A DNA stretch of 64,000 nucleotides, taken from positions 248,001 through 312,000 of the forward strand of contig NZ_JALHLP010000001.1 in NCBI RefSeq assembly GCF_022844465.1, given 5' to 3'. The notes beneath the pieces are model-generated. The model saw nothing but the letters and a program-made list of their open reading frames with translations, made no database searches and was not told the origin of the DNA. Positions 18,642-27,109 of this stretch are shown here, piece after piece (the stretch's first letter is position 1; every line of letters begins with the position of its first letter). The position numbers and the translations under genes are program-made. This DNA comes from Bradyrhizobium sp. (GTDB taxonomy: Bacteria; Pseudomonadota; Alphaproteobacteria; Rhizobiales; Xanthobacteraceae).

Positions 18642-19820
18642 CTAATTCTCGATCGCAAACGTCAGGCCGGCGTGATCGACCAATCGCTTGATCAGTTTGT
18701 GCTGCATCGCCGCCCCCGGCGTCCAGATGCCGGCGGGAACCTCGGGGGTGTCGCGCAGCAGACAGATCGCGCATTCCGAGATCATCTTCGAGGTCGAGCC
18801 GTAGCCGGGATCGCGATCGCCCTTCACGGCGGCGCGGACCTGGCGCCCATCGGGGGCGATCGCAACGTACAGCAAATCGTACAAACCGTTCTCGCGTTCT
18901 TCTTTCGAGGGGCCCTCGCCCGGTTTGGGCGCGGCCGGGCCGGTCTTTTCGGTGTTCGCCGCCATCACCCGCCTGGCGTTGGCCTCGCCCTTCTCGCCCG
19001 CGCCCGTCAGCACCATTTCGTCGTAGATGAACTCCTTGCCGTAGGGAAAGCCCATCAGCATGTTGGAGCGATGGATGTTGCGGGTGTTGATCAGCGCCAT
19101 CATGAAGGGCGCGGCCCACGACCGCAGGTCCTCCTCAAACACGGGCTTGCTGCCGGGCGGCTGCTTCGGCCCCTTGAATCCGGGCGTCAGCGCGAACGGG
19201 TCCTTGAGCACCGCGACGAGGCTGAGATCCCTGGCAACCGCATCGAAAGTCGCCTTGGCGCTCGCGGCGGTGCCGCCGGACAGGGTGCCGCGCATGTCGC
19301 GGACGCGGCCCTTGACGCGGGAAGCCGGCGCACCGAACACCCGCCTGGCCTCCTCCTGCACAACGAAAGCGCCGAGTTCAAACGGCACCGAGTCGAACCC
19401 GCACGAAAACAAGATGCGCGCGCCGCTAGCCTTTGCCGCCGCTTCATGCTTGTCGATCATCTCCCGCATCCACAGCGGCTCACCGCAAAGGTCGAAATAG
19501 TCGGTCCCCGATGCGACGCAGGCCGCGAGCAGCTCGTTGCCATAGAACTGATAGGGTCCGACGGTCGAGATCACCGACCTGGTCTGCTCCACCATCGACT
19601 TCAACGAAGCGGGATCGCTGGCGTCGGCCACGATCAGGGGCGTGTCAGCGGGCGCGCCGATGGCGTCGCGGACCGCGGCGAGCTTGTCCTTGCTGCGCCC
19701 GGCCATCGCCCATTTCAGGCCGGCGTCGCCCTTGTAATGTTCGGCGAGATATTCGGCGACGAGACGGCCGGTGAAGCCGGTGGCGCCATAAACGACGATG
19801 TCGAATTTCGGCGAAGGCAT
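18642..19820 (-). CDS. Saccharopine dehydrogenase-like / trans-acting enoyl reductase family protein
   Basis: 392 residues. The N-terminus is a Rossmann NAD(P) fold: DIVVYGATGFTGRLVAEYLAEH, WAMAGRSKDKLAAVR, then VISTVGPYQFYGNELLAACVASGTDYFDLCGE. This is the pattern of the saccharopine-dehydrogenase-like family that includes mycobacterial trans-acting enoyl reductases. True substrate in alphaproteobacteria is unknown. The stop lies only 3 bp from the stop of the convergent ligase-like gene. Confidence 0.9.
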   Translation of the reverse strand: MPSPKFDIVVYGATGFTGRLVAEYLAEHYKGDAGLKWAMAGRSKDKLAAVRDAIGAPADTPLIVADASDPASLKSMVEQTRSVISTVGPYQFYGNELLAACVASGTDYFDLCGEPLWMREMIDKHEAAAKASGARILFSCGFDSVPFELGAFVVQEEARRVFGAPASRVKGRVRDMRGTLSGGTAASAKATFDAVARDLSLVAVLKDPFALTPGFKGPKQPPGSKPVFEEDLRSWAAPFMMALINTRNIHRSNMLMGFPYGKEFIYDEMVLTGAGEKGEANARRVMAANTEKTGPAAPKPGEGPSKEERENGLYDLLYVAIAPDGRQVRAAVKGDRDPGYGSTSKMISECAICLLRDTPEVPAGIWTPGAAMQHKLIKRLVDHAGLTFAIEN

Positions 19821-19853
19821 GTTCAGTTTTCCTCAGGTGACCGCTTATTCCTC

Positions 19854-19975
19854 CGTCATTGCGAGCCAACGGGTCGCGCGAATGCGCGCCCGATGACAGG
19901 CTCCGCGAAGCAATCCATCTCTCCCGCGAAAAGGAAGAATGGATTGCTTCGTCGCTATCGCTCCTCGCAATGACG
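19854..19975 (+). repeat. CGTCATTGCGAG intergenic repeat, full copy 2
   Basis: About 122 bp from CGTCATTGCGAGCC to GCTCCTCGCAATGACG, with internal AAGCAATCCAT / ATGGATTGCTT arms. Same family as 17207-17325 and the minimal 11943-11971 copy. It lies between two minus-strand genes and may insulate their transcripts. Confidence 0.8.
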
Positions 19976-19985
19976 GCGATAACAA

Positions 19986-20771
19986 CTATTTCTTGGCGTA
20001 GGAGACGCCCATGCCGGCGCGGACGTCGGCCTGGATGCCATAGGGTGCGATCGGATAGCGCAGGCCATTTTTCGCAAGCTGCTTCATGCCTGTTATGGCC
20101 TTGGCGAGATGGGCAGGTTGCAGCGCCATCAGCATCTCCTCGTCGGGCACGCCGCCATAGCGCCGCTCGGCAAAGCACGGCAGCGAGAGCGAGGGCTCGC
20201 CGGTTTTCAGCGCCCGGCCCCAGGAATCTGCGCACGCGGTCTCGCCTACCACGCCCCATTCGAACTTCTTGTAGCCGGTATATTGCAGGCCGTTGATGAG
20301 GATAATCATCTGGCCGGGCGTGGCGTAGACGAGACAGATGTCCGGCGGGTTGAGCCGGCCGCTGGTGAGCGGGCTCACCGCCATGGCCTGGTACCTGCCG
20401 TAGGGCACGACGTCGAGCGCCTCCTGGCGCTTGCGGGCGTCCTCCGCCGTGCCATGCCAGACGCCGACATAGTTTTCTCCGGCCAGCCATTGGTCATCCT
20501 GCGGCGCCAGCCCGATCACCGCCCGGCACTGCGCGCCGACCAGATCCTCGCCGGTGATGCCGACGGTCCAGCCGAGCCGCGAGGCCATGCTGACGATCTG
20601 GTCGGTGGTATGCACCGCCGAGGGGCGGCGGATTTTCGGGATCGCCGCCATCTCTTCGACGCGCGCGAACATCTTGATGCCGATCACGGTCGTCTTCAGC
20701 CGAAGCAGGCTGTTGAGGTCGGCCACCATGCCGGCGAGATCGAGTGCTTCGGGCGGCGTTTGCTGCTGCAT
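19986..20771 (-). CDS. DUF169 family protein
   Basis: About 261 residues. The DUF169 pattern is visible: LNSLLRLKTTVIGIKMF at the start, GEDLVGAQCRAVIGL, MAVSPLTSGRLNPPDICLVYATPGQMIILINGLQY in the middle and ALPCFAERRYG-like SLPCFAERRYGGVPDEEMLM near the end with two conserved cysteines. The function of the family is unknown. Start at the ATG at 20771 before MQQQTPP. Immediately upstream on the same strand is a YdcF-like gene. Confidence 0.8.
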   Translation of the reverse strand: MQQQTPPEALDLAGMVADLNSLLRLKTTVIGIKMFARVEEMAAIPKIRRPSAVHTTDQIVSMASRLGWTVGITGEDLVGAQCRAVIGLAPQDDQWLAGENYVGVWHGTAEDARKRQEALDVVPYGRYQAMAVSPLTSGRLNPPDICLVYATPGQMIILINGLQYTGYKKFEWGVVGETACADSWGRALKTGEPSLSLPCFAERRYGGVPDEEMLMALQPAHLAKAITGMKQLAKNGLRYPIAPYGIQADVRAGMGVSYAKK

Positions 20772-20838
20772 GGCGTCAACTCCCTGTCGGCGCGCTTGCG
20801 CCTGTTGTCTCAACCGTAGCCCGGCCGGCGGTCCGCGG

Positions 20839-21642
20839 CTACTTCGGCGCCGGGCCGGGCAGAATTTCATCGATCCTGCCGGTGACCCGGTAGGCCGTCA
20901 GGCCGAGCCATTCGCGCACCGCCATGTCGGTCCGCCCGAGCCCGTCGAGCGCGACGCTGGTGAATGTCAGCAGGTCGCCGCGCCGGCCGACCCGCCAATC
21001 GACCGGATACGGCTCGACCGCAAATCCCGCCTTTCGAAACAGACCGACCGATCGCGGCATATGGAAGGCCGACGTCACCAGCAGCCACCGCTCGCCATCC
21101 TTCGGCATCAGCAACGCCTTGGAAAAAACCGCGTTCTCGTGCGTGTTGCGCGACCGCCGTTCCATGACCAGCCGCGATCTGTCGATGCCGAGGCTCTCGA
21201 AGATAGCGCCGGCAAAATCGGCTTCCCTGGCGTCGCTGGAGATCAGGTTGGCGCTGCCGCCGGAGAAGACGACGCGCGCCTTGGGATAGCGGTGCGCCAG
21301 CGCCGCGGCCGCGATGATGCGATCCGGCGCGCTACGCACGACCGGCGTGCCGTGCGCGGCAGAAAGATCGGCTTCGATCGAGGCGCCCAGCACGATGATG
21401 CCGTCCGGCGCGCCACGCGCGGGGTCCCAGGGTGGAAAACGCTGTTCCAGCGGATACAGCAGGATATTCCCGAGCGGCGACAGGCCGCAGATGAACAGCA
21501 GCAGCACCGCGACGACCACCAGCTTGCGGCCGAGCCCGGCAAATCGGGTAGCCATCAAGATGGCGCCTGTGAGGCCGAGGCCGATCAGGAAATTCGTCGG
21601 CAGCAGCAGATAGCCGAGCGTCTTGGAGGCGGTAAAAAACAA
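20839..21642 (-). CDS. YdcF/ElyC family membrane protein (DUF218)
   Basis: 267 residues. Two N-terminal membrane helices are followed by the DUF218 domain: APDGIIVLGASIEADLS, RIIAAAALAHRYPKARVVFSGGS, LVMERRSRNTHENAVFS and WLLVTSAFHMPRSVGLFRKAG, matching the ElyC/YdcF family linked to envelope polysaccharide metabolism. Active site is unproven; the ENA and HMPRS motifs are intact. Confidence 0.9.
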   Translation of the reverse strand: MFFTASKTLGYLLLPTNFLIGLGLTGAILMATRFAGLGRKLVVVAVLLLFICGLSPLGNILLYPLEQRFPPWDPARGAPDGIIVLGASIEADLSAAHGTPVVRSAPDRIIAAAALAHRYPKARVVFSGGSANLISSDAREADFAGAIFESLGIDRSRLVMERRSRNTHENAVFSKALLMPKDGERWLLVTSAFHMPRSVGLFRKAGFAVEPYPVDWRVGRRGDLLTFTSVALDGLGRTDMAVREWLGLTAYRVTGRIDEILPGPAPK

Positions 21643-21657
21643 GGGAAGCCCCTGACA

Positions 21658-22650
21658 ATGTCTGGTACAGCGTCATACGACGTCGTTGCAGCAACCCAAA
21701 GCCTCATCATGCCCCACCATCACCTGCGCTCCAGCTCCGAAACCTGCCACTGGGGATTTTTCGACGCCGGCCTGAAGCCGGTGATGACCGTCACCAGCGG
21801 CGATGAGGTCACCATCGACACCGTCACCGGCGGCCCCGAGGTGATGCCGGATCGCAGCAAATTCCACATTCCGCCGGAGCTTGCCGATATTCACGCCCGC
21901 AACGAGCGGATGGTGCCGGGCCACATTCTCACCGGCCCGATTGCGGTGGCCGGCGCCGAGCCCGGCGACGTGCTCGAGGTCGATATTCTCGACGTCCAGC
22001 TCCGGCAGGACTGGGGCTATAATCTGATCCGGCCGCTGGCGGGCACCCTGCCCGACGATTTCCACGAAACCCGGCTCTTGAACATTCCGCTCGACCGCGC
22101 GCGCATGGTCGGCCGGATGCCGTGGGGGCTCGATCTGCCGCTGGCGCCGTTCTTCGGCGTCATGGGGGTGGCACCCCCGCCGGCCTGGGGCCGCATCACC
22201 TCGCTGATCCCGCGCGCGATGGGCGGCAACCTCGACAACAAGGAACTGGGCGCCGGCGCCAAACTGTATCTGCCGGTGTTCGTGCCGGGCGCGCTGTTCT
22301 CCTGCGGCGACGGCCACGGCGTGCAGGGCGACGGCGAGGTGTGCGTCACCGCCATCGAGACCGCGTTGCAGGGGCGCTTTCGCCTGACGCTGCGCAGGGA
22401 TCTGCGGCTGGACTATCCGCGCGCCGAAACGCCCTCGCACTACATGACGATGGCGATGGACCCCGACCTCGACCAATGCGTGGTGCGCGCATTGCGCGAC
22501 ATGATCGTCCTGCTCGGCGAGAAGCGAAACCTGTCGCGCGAGGACGCCTATACGCTCTGCAGCCTGGCCGCCGATCTGCGGGTGACGCAGACCGTGAACG
22601 GCTCCAAGGGCATCCACTGCATGATCGCCAAGACCGTCGTCCACGGCTGA
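21658..22650 (+). CDS. Acetamidase/formamidase family amidohydrolase
   Basis: About 330 residues. The FmdA/AmdA pattern is clear: SSETCHWGFFDAGLKPVMTVTSGDEVTIDTV, GHILTGPIAVAGAEPGDVLEVDILDV, FFGVMGVAPPPAWGRI, GGNLDNKELGAGAKLYLPVFVPGALFSCGDGHGVQGDGEV. These enzymes hydrolyse formamide or acetamide. AAGGGAAG upstream supports the ATG at 21658; the family-conserved region begins at a second ATG, 21709 (MPHHHL), which may be the real start. Divergent from ydcF-like. Confidence 0.9.
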   Translation: MSGTASYDVVAATQSLIMPHHHLRSSSETCHWGFFDAGLKPVMTVTSGDEVTIDTVTGGPEVMPDRSKFHIPPELADIHARNERMVPGHILTGPIAVAGAEPGDVLEVDILDVQLRQDWGYNLIRPLAGTLPDDFHETRLLNIPLDRARMVGRMPWGLDLPLAPFFGVMGVAPPPAWGRITSLIPRAMGGNLDNKELGAGAKLYLPVFVPGALFSCGDGHGVQGDGEVCVTAIETALQGRFRLTLRRDLRLDYPRAETPSHYMTMAMDPDLDQCVVRALRDMIVLLGEKRNLSREDAYTLCSLAADLRVTQTVNGSKGIHCMIAKTVVHG

Positions 22651-22765
22651 TTGGGCGCCCTGAAAACGCCACGGGAACCCGTGGCGGAGGGCCGAGCCCC
22701 CGCAGGGTCGCGCTCACCGCCAACCCAACCGCTATTTTTTGTCGATTTATCAATTGGATACTTGG

Positions 22766-22819
22766 TTATCCACAAGACGATTGACTCGTCTGTGCAAAAC
22801 TAAATAGAGTCTAAATAGA
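22766..22819 (+). promoter_or_regulatory. DnaA box, two GANTC sites and an 11-bp-spaced direct repeat upstream of gcrA
   Basis: The segment holds TTATCCACA (22766-22774), the consensus DnaA box; GACTC at 22783-22787 and GAGTC at 22807-22811, both CcrM methylation targets; and CTAAATAGA twice (22800-22808, 22811-22819), spaced one helical turn. Together these suggest cell-cycle control of the small gene at 22857 and of gcrA. In Caulobacter gcrA transcription is known to depend on DnaA; application here is inference. Confidence 0.55.
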
Positions 22820-22856
22820 TACTTTTCAGTACACCCGGTACGAGTTAGCGTTTCCC

Positions 22857-23057
22857 ATGGCTACAGAAAAAGCCGAAACCGACCGCGTTCCCGTGACGTT
22901 GGCGCTCTCGACCATCAACTATCTCGAACGGCTGGTGAGACAGGGCACCCACGGCACAAGCGTCCCCGGCGTTGCCAAGACCCTGATCGAGGAAGGCATT
23001 CGGCTCGCCATCAAGGACGGGTTGCTTGCGATCCGCGACAACGGCAAGGCGTCCTGA
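22857..23057 (+). CDS. Small ribbon-helix-helix-like protein upstream of gcrA
   Basis: 66 residues: RVPVTLALSTINYLERLVRQG, then a helix-rich stretch VAKTLIEEGIRLAIKDGLL. A short strand followed by two helices resembles ribbon-helix-helix regulators and small rhizobial proteins of unknown role. ATG at 22857 follows a regulated-looking upstream region. It ends 45 bp before gcrA and may be cotranscribed with it. Confidence 0.65.
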   Translation: MATEKAETDRVPVTLALSTINYLERLVRQGTHGTSVPGVAKTLIEEGIRLAIKDGLLAIRDNGKAS

Positions 23058-23102
23058 CGGGAAGCAAGACGCGGCGGGTTCACAGAATGTGGAACCGACA
23101 AC

Positions 23103-23570
23103 ATGCCCATGAATTCGCCTACCTGGACCACCGAACGGATCGATCTTCTGAAAAGCCATTTCGAGGCCGGGCTCTCCTGCCGGCAGATTGCCGCCAGCAT
23201 CGGCGTCAGCCGCAACGCGGTGATTGGAAAGCTGTCGCGCCTGCAATTGACGCGCCGCGAGCTGGAGGTCGCACCCCGCCCGGTCAGGGCCGCCAGGGAA
23301 CGCGCCCGAAAATCAAACCCCCGCCTGCAATATCAGGCGCTGCAGGCTGTCTATGACAACGGGCAGCCGGTCGAGGCCCCGATCGCAAGCGAGCATCGCT
23401 GCTCGCTGTTCGAACTCAGCGAGCAGCGGTGCCGCTGGCCGATCAACACGCCCGGCGCCGAGGACTTCTGTTTTTGCGGCAATGTGCCGGAAGATGGCAT
23501 GCCCTATTGCTCCGGGCATAGCCGCCTTGCCTACCGGTCAGGCTCGCGCCAACGCGTCCTGCGCGGATAG
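23103..23570 (+). CDS. gcrA: GcrA-family cell cycle regulator
   Basis: 155 residues. The N-terminal HTH WTTERIDLLKSHFEAGLSCRQIAASIGVSRNAVIGKLSRL is the GcrA DNA-binding domain; the C-terminal sigma70-interacting region has CSLFELSEQRCRWPIN and YCSGHSRLAY, with paired cysteines. GcrA works with CcrM-methylated GANTC promoters to time S-phase genes. GANTC sites and a DnaA box lie upstream. Start at ATG 23103 (MPMNSPTW). Confidence 0.95.
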   Translation: MPMNSPTWTTERIDLLKSHFEAGLSCRQIAASIGVSRNAVIGKLSRLQLTRRELEVAPRPVRAARERARKSNPRLQYQALQAVYDNGQPVEAPIASEHRCSLFELSEQRCRWPINTPGAEDFCFCGNVPEDGMPYCSGHSRLAYRSGSRQRVLRG

Positions 23571-23572
23571 GT

Positions 23573-24541
23573 TCAGCCGACTCGCCAACCCACTTCTTCG
23601 GTCAGGCGCTGATAGAACTCGGCGGTGTAGGCCTTTTCCGGCGCTTGCCGCACCCGCTCGTCGAGCTTGTGGGCGTCGTCACCGACCAGGATACGCCAGC
23701 GCTCGGCCTTGACGCCGTCGAGGATGATCTTTGCGGCGGCTGCGGCCGTCGTCGGCGCGTCGTCGCGGAACGATCGCGCCCGCTCGATCGCGATTTTCTG
23801 GATCTCGTCGTCCGACATCGTCGCGGTTTCGACCCCGATGCCCTTCAGCCGCTGCCGCATCGCCAGAAGCTCGTTCGGGCTCAATAGCTCGGATTCGGTT
23901 CCGTTCTGGACCTTGCGCGAATTCGACACGATCGAGGTGCCGATATGGCCTGGCATCACCACCGAGCACTTGATGTGCGGCGCGTTGAGCCGCAGGTCGT
24001 TGATCAGCGCCTCGGTAAAACCCTTCACCGCAAACTTGGCGGCGCTGTAGGCGGTATGCGAGACGCCCATGCCGACGGAGGCCCAGAAACCGTTGACGCT
24101 TGACGTATTGACGATGTGGGCCTCCTCCGCCTTCATCATCATCGGCAGGAAGGTGCGGACGCCGAGATAGACGCCGCCCCAGCAGATGTTGAAGGTGCGC
24201 TCCCACTGCTCGCGCGTGTTGGTGAACAGGCTGCCGCCGCCGCCGATCCCGGCATTGTTGAACAGCAGATGGAGCCGGTCGGTCGCCTGCTGCTCGATCA
24301 GTTCATCGCGAAACCGCTTGAGGTGGTCCTCGATCGAGACGTCCGCGATATGGGTGGTGACGCGCAAGCCCTGCGGCAGCTTTTCCGCCTCGCATAGCCG
24401 TTTGGTCTCGGCCATCGCTTCCGGTGAAAGATCGCAGATCGCGACATTGCAGCCCTCGGCCACCAGCTGGCGCGCCAGTTCGCGCCCCATGCCGGTCCCG
24501 CCCCCGGTGATCACGGCAAACTTTCCGGCAAAGTCCTTCAT
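23573..24541 (-). CDS. Short-chain dehydrogenase/reductase (SDR)
   Basis: 322 residues. Classical SDR: cofactor motif VITGGGTGMGRELA, acidic residue in CDLSPEA (NAD preference), LFNNAGIGGGG, Ser in IVNTSSVNGFW and YSAAK with the catalytic Tyr and Lys. A ~50-residue C-terminal extension follows the core. Substrate unknown. The ATG at 24541 opens directly with the Rossmann strand; upstream in-frame sequence is non-homologous-looking. Confidence 0.93.
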   Translation of the reverse strand: MKDFAGKFAVITGGGTGMGRELARQLVAEGCNVAICDLSPEAMAETKRLCEAEKLPQGLRVTTHIADVSIEDHLKRFRDELIEQQATDRLHLLFNNAGIGGGGSLFTNTREQWERTFNICWGGVYLGVRTFLPMMMKAEEAHIVNTSSVNGFWASVGMGVSHTAYSAAKFAVKGFTEALINDLRLNAPHIKCSVVMPGHIGTSIVSNSRKVQNGTESELLSPNELLAMRQRLKGIGVETATMSDDEIQKIAIERARSFRDDAPTTAAAAAKIILDGVKAERWRILVGDDAHKLDERVRQAPEKAYTAEFYQRLTEEVGWRVG

Positions 24542-24687
24542 GGCGATCGTTACCTCGGGTTCAGTTTTTTCAGTTGGGGCTCTCCTGAAGCGGAGCCCGT
24601 ACGAAGCCGGACAGTAGCAGTTGGGAACATCAGGTAAAGCCGCCGCAAACCCCGCATCCAGCCCCATGCGCAGTTCGCGCTGGCGGC

Positions 24688-24701
24688 TTGATCTGGCGCA
24701 A
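24688..24701 (+). promoter_or_regulatory. FixK/FNR-like box upstream of cytochrome c gene
   Basis: TTGATCTGGCGCAA fits the FixK2 pattern TTG(A/C)-N6-(T/G)CAA. It lies 90 bp before the cytochrome c ATG, in the region shared with the divergent SDR gene. This is the weaker of the four boxes in the block because the right half-site is GCAA rather than TCAA. Confidence 0.4.
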
Positions 24702-24791
24702 CGCCGGTTTGCGCCCGTGCTTGACACTGGTCAGACGCGCCCGCCCAAAGGCGGCGGCTATCGGTTCACTGTATCGAAGAGGCACGGTTAC

Positions 24792-25112
24792 ATGCGTCGT
24801 CATTTGCAACGGATTGGTCGTCTTCTCCTGTTCATGATGGCGAGCCATGCCGCCACCGCCTGCTTCGCGGCAGACCCCGGTCAGGGCGAAATCCTGGCCA
24901 AGCGCTGGTGCATCGGCTGCCACCTGGTCGCAGCCGACCAGAAGGCGGCGACCACGGAAGCGCCGCCGTTCGCCACCATCGCCAGGCGACCGAACTTCGA
25001 TCCGGCCAAGATCGAGTTATTCCTGCGCGATCCACATCCGAAAATGCCGAACATGTCGCTCGGCCGGGCCGAGGCGGCCGACATCGCGGCCTATATCGCG
25101 ACGCTGAGGTAG
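24792..25112 (+). CDS. Periplasmic mono-heme cytochrome c
   Basis: 106 residues. A signal peptide (IGRLLLFMMASHAATACFA) is followed by the heme attachment motif CIGCH within GQGEILAKRWCIGCHLVAAD, and by a distal Met in KMPNMSLGRAEAADIAAYIATL that should ligand the iron. A small class I soluble cytochrome c for periplasmic electron transfer. A FixK-like site upstream suggests induction at low oxygen. Confidence 0.92.
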   Translation: MRRHLQRIGRLLLFMMASHAATACFAADPGQGEILAKRWCIGCHLVAADQKAATTEAPPFATIARRPNFDPAKIELFLRDPHPKMPNMSLGRAEAADIAAYIATLR

Positions 25113-25229
25113 ATGCGCGTACGCGATCACCGAACAACCGCCAAATTCCCGACGTTGGCCAAATGCCCAACCTTCTTTCGCCTTGAAGCAGAGTTACTCT
25201 GGTTCAGGTGTATGAAGGGAGGGTCCGAC

Positions 25230-25436
25230 ATGAACAGTTTCGTTGTCCGCGCCAACCTTGAAAATTTCCGCAGGCTGTTGGCGACTGAGCAGGATGAAGT
25301 CAAACGAGCGACCTTGCTAAAGCTCGTGGCGGAGGAGGAAATCAAGCTTGCCGAGCAAGCGGCGCTGCCCGGCAACTCGAATGTGCCTCCACGAACAGAC
25401 ACTTCCAAGATACCCGCGGACAGCGGGAGGCTGTAA
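25230..25436 (+). CDS. Small rhizobial hypothetical protein
   Basis: 68 residues: FVVRANLENFRRLLATEQDEVKRATLLKLVAEEEIKLAEQ, a predicted helical hairpin, then a polar tail. Similar small proteins are scattered in rhizobial genomes without assigned function. The ATG at 25230 is preceded by AAGGGAGGG, a strong ribosome-binding site, favouring it over the Met at 25212. Confidence 0.7.
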   Translation: MNSFVVRANLENFRRLLATEQDEVKRATLLKLVAEEEIKLAEQAALPGNSNVPPRTDTSKIPADSGRL

Positions 25437-25474
25437 GTTCTCGGCAAACAGCTGATCTTGAAGTTTGGTTACAC

Positions 25475-26470
25475 TCACTTCACGCTGGCCCCGGCCAGGA
25501 ACTCGCCGACAATAGCGCGTACCTCCCGTCCACGGCCGACCAACAGGTGCCCGCCAGTCCCGAAAACGACCAGTTTCGCGTTGGGGATTCCTCCGGCAGC
25601 GAATTCCGCCGCCGGCAACGTGTTGAACAAGTCGTCTCGCGCCGAGATTACCAGGGTCGGTACCATGATCTTCTCGAGCGGCAGGCGATGCAGCGCCGGC
25701 TTGCTGTCGATGTTGATGCCGGGGAAGCGCACCGAGAGCGGCTGGACGCTGCTGACGATCTGCATCACGCGATCCTGCTCGGTCTTCGGCGCGGCGGCAA
25801 CGACCTCCGGCGGCACGCCGATGAAACGGATCAATACCGAGGGAGCGATCTTCTCGGTCGCCCACCAGGCGAAGTCCGCGCCGGCGTTGACCAGCCAGAA
25901 CGCAAACCGGCTGCCGCGGCTTGCCTCAATCGCGACCGGGCCTTCCGGCGCATAGGTTCCCGGCACCATCAAGACAAGCGCGGCGACCCGGTCCGGATGG
26001 CGGAGGGCCAGCTGCAGCGCCGAGCGCGCGCCGGCCGAGATGCCGACGACGACGGCCCAGTCGACCTTCAATGCTACGAGAAGCGCCGCATGCGCATCGG
26101 CCTGGGCGGAGGGCGACGCATCCGCCGGGATCGGCGTGCCAAGATAGCCGAACCGTGACGGCGCGATGACGCGAAATCCGGCGCCGACCAGTTCCACGGC
26201 GTTCGCAAGACCCTGGTCAAAGCCGCCGCCGGCGCCGTGGATGGAGAGAAGGGGAATGCCGCTGCCGTTTTCGGCGTACTCGATCGGACCGGATGTTGTA
26301 GTCAGGATCCGACCGCCGCTGATCACGGCGGTCCGCGCGCGTTCGATCTCGGCGCTATAGGAGACAAAGACGAGCCCACCTGCTGAAAGAACAGCGACCG
26401 ACACGACAATCAGTAGGATGGACAAGCTACCCATGAATAGTTGACGGACATCATGCGACTGCGCGCCCAT
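25475..26470 (-). CDS. Alpha/beta hydrolase, membrane-anchored
   Basis: 331 residues. An N-terminal membrane helix (SLSILLIVVSVAVLSAGGLVF) precedes an alpha/beta hydrolase domain: GIPLLSIHGAGGGFDQG (oxyanion hole), the nucleophile elbow VVGISAGARSALQLALRHP, the acid region PTLVISARDDLFNTLPAA and GTGGHLLVGRG with the catalytic His. Substrate cannot be inferred. ATG at 26470 has an AGGT-type RBS; another at 26434 would still keep the anchor. Confidence 0.88.
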   Translation of the reverse strand: MGAQSHDVRQLFMGSLSILLIVVSVAVLSAGGLVFVSYSAEIERARTAVISGGRILTTTSGPIEYAENGSGIPLLSIHGAGGGFDQGLANAVELVGAGFRVIAPSRFGYLGTPIPADASPSAQADAHAALLVALKVDWAVVVGISAGARSALQLALRHPDRVAALVLMVPGTYAPEGPVAIEASRGSRFAFWLVNAGADFAWWATEKIAPSVLIRFIGVPPEVVAAAPKTEQDRVMQIVSSVQPLSVRFPGINIDSKPALHRLPLEKIMVPTLVISARDDLFNTLPAAEFAAGGIPNAKLVVFGTGGHLLVGRGREVRAIVGEFLAGASVK

Positions 26471-26494
26471 GCTTGACCTGCAACCATCGCCAGC

Positions 26495-26776
26495 TCAATC
26501 GGATCCGGGATCGTGACGCTCAGGAAAGAGAGTTCTCAGCAATCGCCACAGCTCGCGGTGGCCGGCGGTTTCCCCGCCACGCGTCAGGTATTCCGCAATA
26601 TCCATCGTGGCGGTCTGGTAGTCGATCTCGCCGCCAATGCTGGCATCCAGATGCGCTACCTCGCGCTCGATATACAGCTTCTTGCTATCAGTATCGAAAA
26701 CCAGGCAGGAGCGATCGGCATGAGTGACTTCCGGTCCCTTCACCTGGCGGTACAATTCTCGCTTCAGGAGAGCCAT
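26495..26776 (-). CDS. Small hypothetical protein, possible FixK target
   Basis: 93 residues: ALLKRELYRQVKGPEVTHADRSCLVFDTDSKKLYIEREVAHLD, then a helical C-terminus GHRELWRLLRTLFPERHD. Mixed strand/helix, no signal peptide, no known motif. The ATG at 26776 fits the start of the ordered part. The intergenic region in front holds two FixK-like palindromes. Confidence 0.65.
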   Translation of the reverse strand: MALLKRELYRQVKGPEVTHADRSCLVFDTDSKKLYIEREVAHLDASIGGEIDYQTATMDIAEYLTRGGETAGHRELWRLLRTLFPERHDPGSD

Positions 26777-26890
26777 ACTCCCCTCCAATGAGGTCGATGT
26801 TGCGGCAATCCAACCAGCGGCATCGCATGGCTGATCGGGCGCATCGGACAGAGCGCCCGTCATTTACTGCATCACCGGTTTTCCGCTTCC

Positions 26891-26904
26891 TTGATCTCGC
26901 TCAA
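26891..26904 (-). promoter_or_regulatory. FixK/FNR-like box, shared intergenic region
   Basis: TTGATCTCGCTCAA matches the strict TTGA-N6-TCAA dyad. It sits 115 bp upstream of the minus-strand gene that starts at 26776 and about 205 bp before the plus-strand gene at 27110. The 333-bp intergenic region 26777-27109 holds this and the next box; I see no gene in it. Confidence 0.55.
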
Positions 26905-27040
26905 CCCGCGCCTGCCTATCCGGGCGCCAATGTGACCGATGGCTGGCAGGCTTTCGGGGTCGGAAGATCGCACGGATGATCCGGTTCGCACCGAACGCGT
27001 CATCTTCAAGCGCAAATTGAACGGGCTTTGTGCAATTCGG

Positions 27041-27054
27041 TTGACCTTGATCAA
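27041..27054 (+). promoter_or_regulatory. FixK/FNR-like box upstream of exported Tyr-rich protein
   Basis: TTGACCTTGATCAA has both TTGA and TCAA half-sites with 6 bp between. Its centre is about 62 bp before the ATG at 27110, a good place for class II activation with a short leader. Confidence 0.6.
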
Positions 27055-27109
27055 TCTGGATCGCCGGCTCTCTTGTAGACTTATTCAAAAATGCAGAGAG
27101 GAACCCGAC

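Noticed and set aside
20554..21657. Long plus-strand open frame running into the acetamidase gene
   Set aside because: It is antisense to the DUF169 and YdcF genes, Arg/Pro-rich and without family motifs; only the part from about 21658 is coding.
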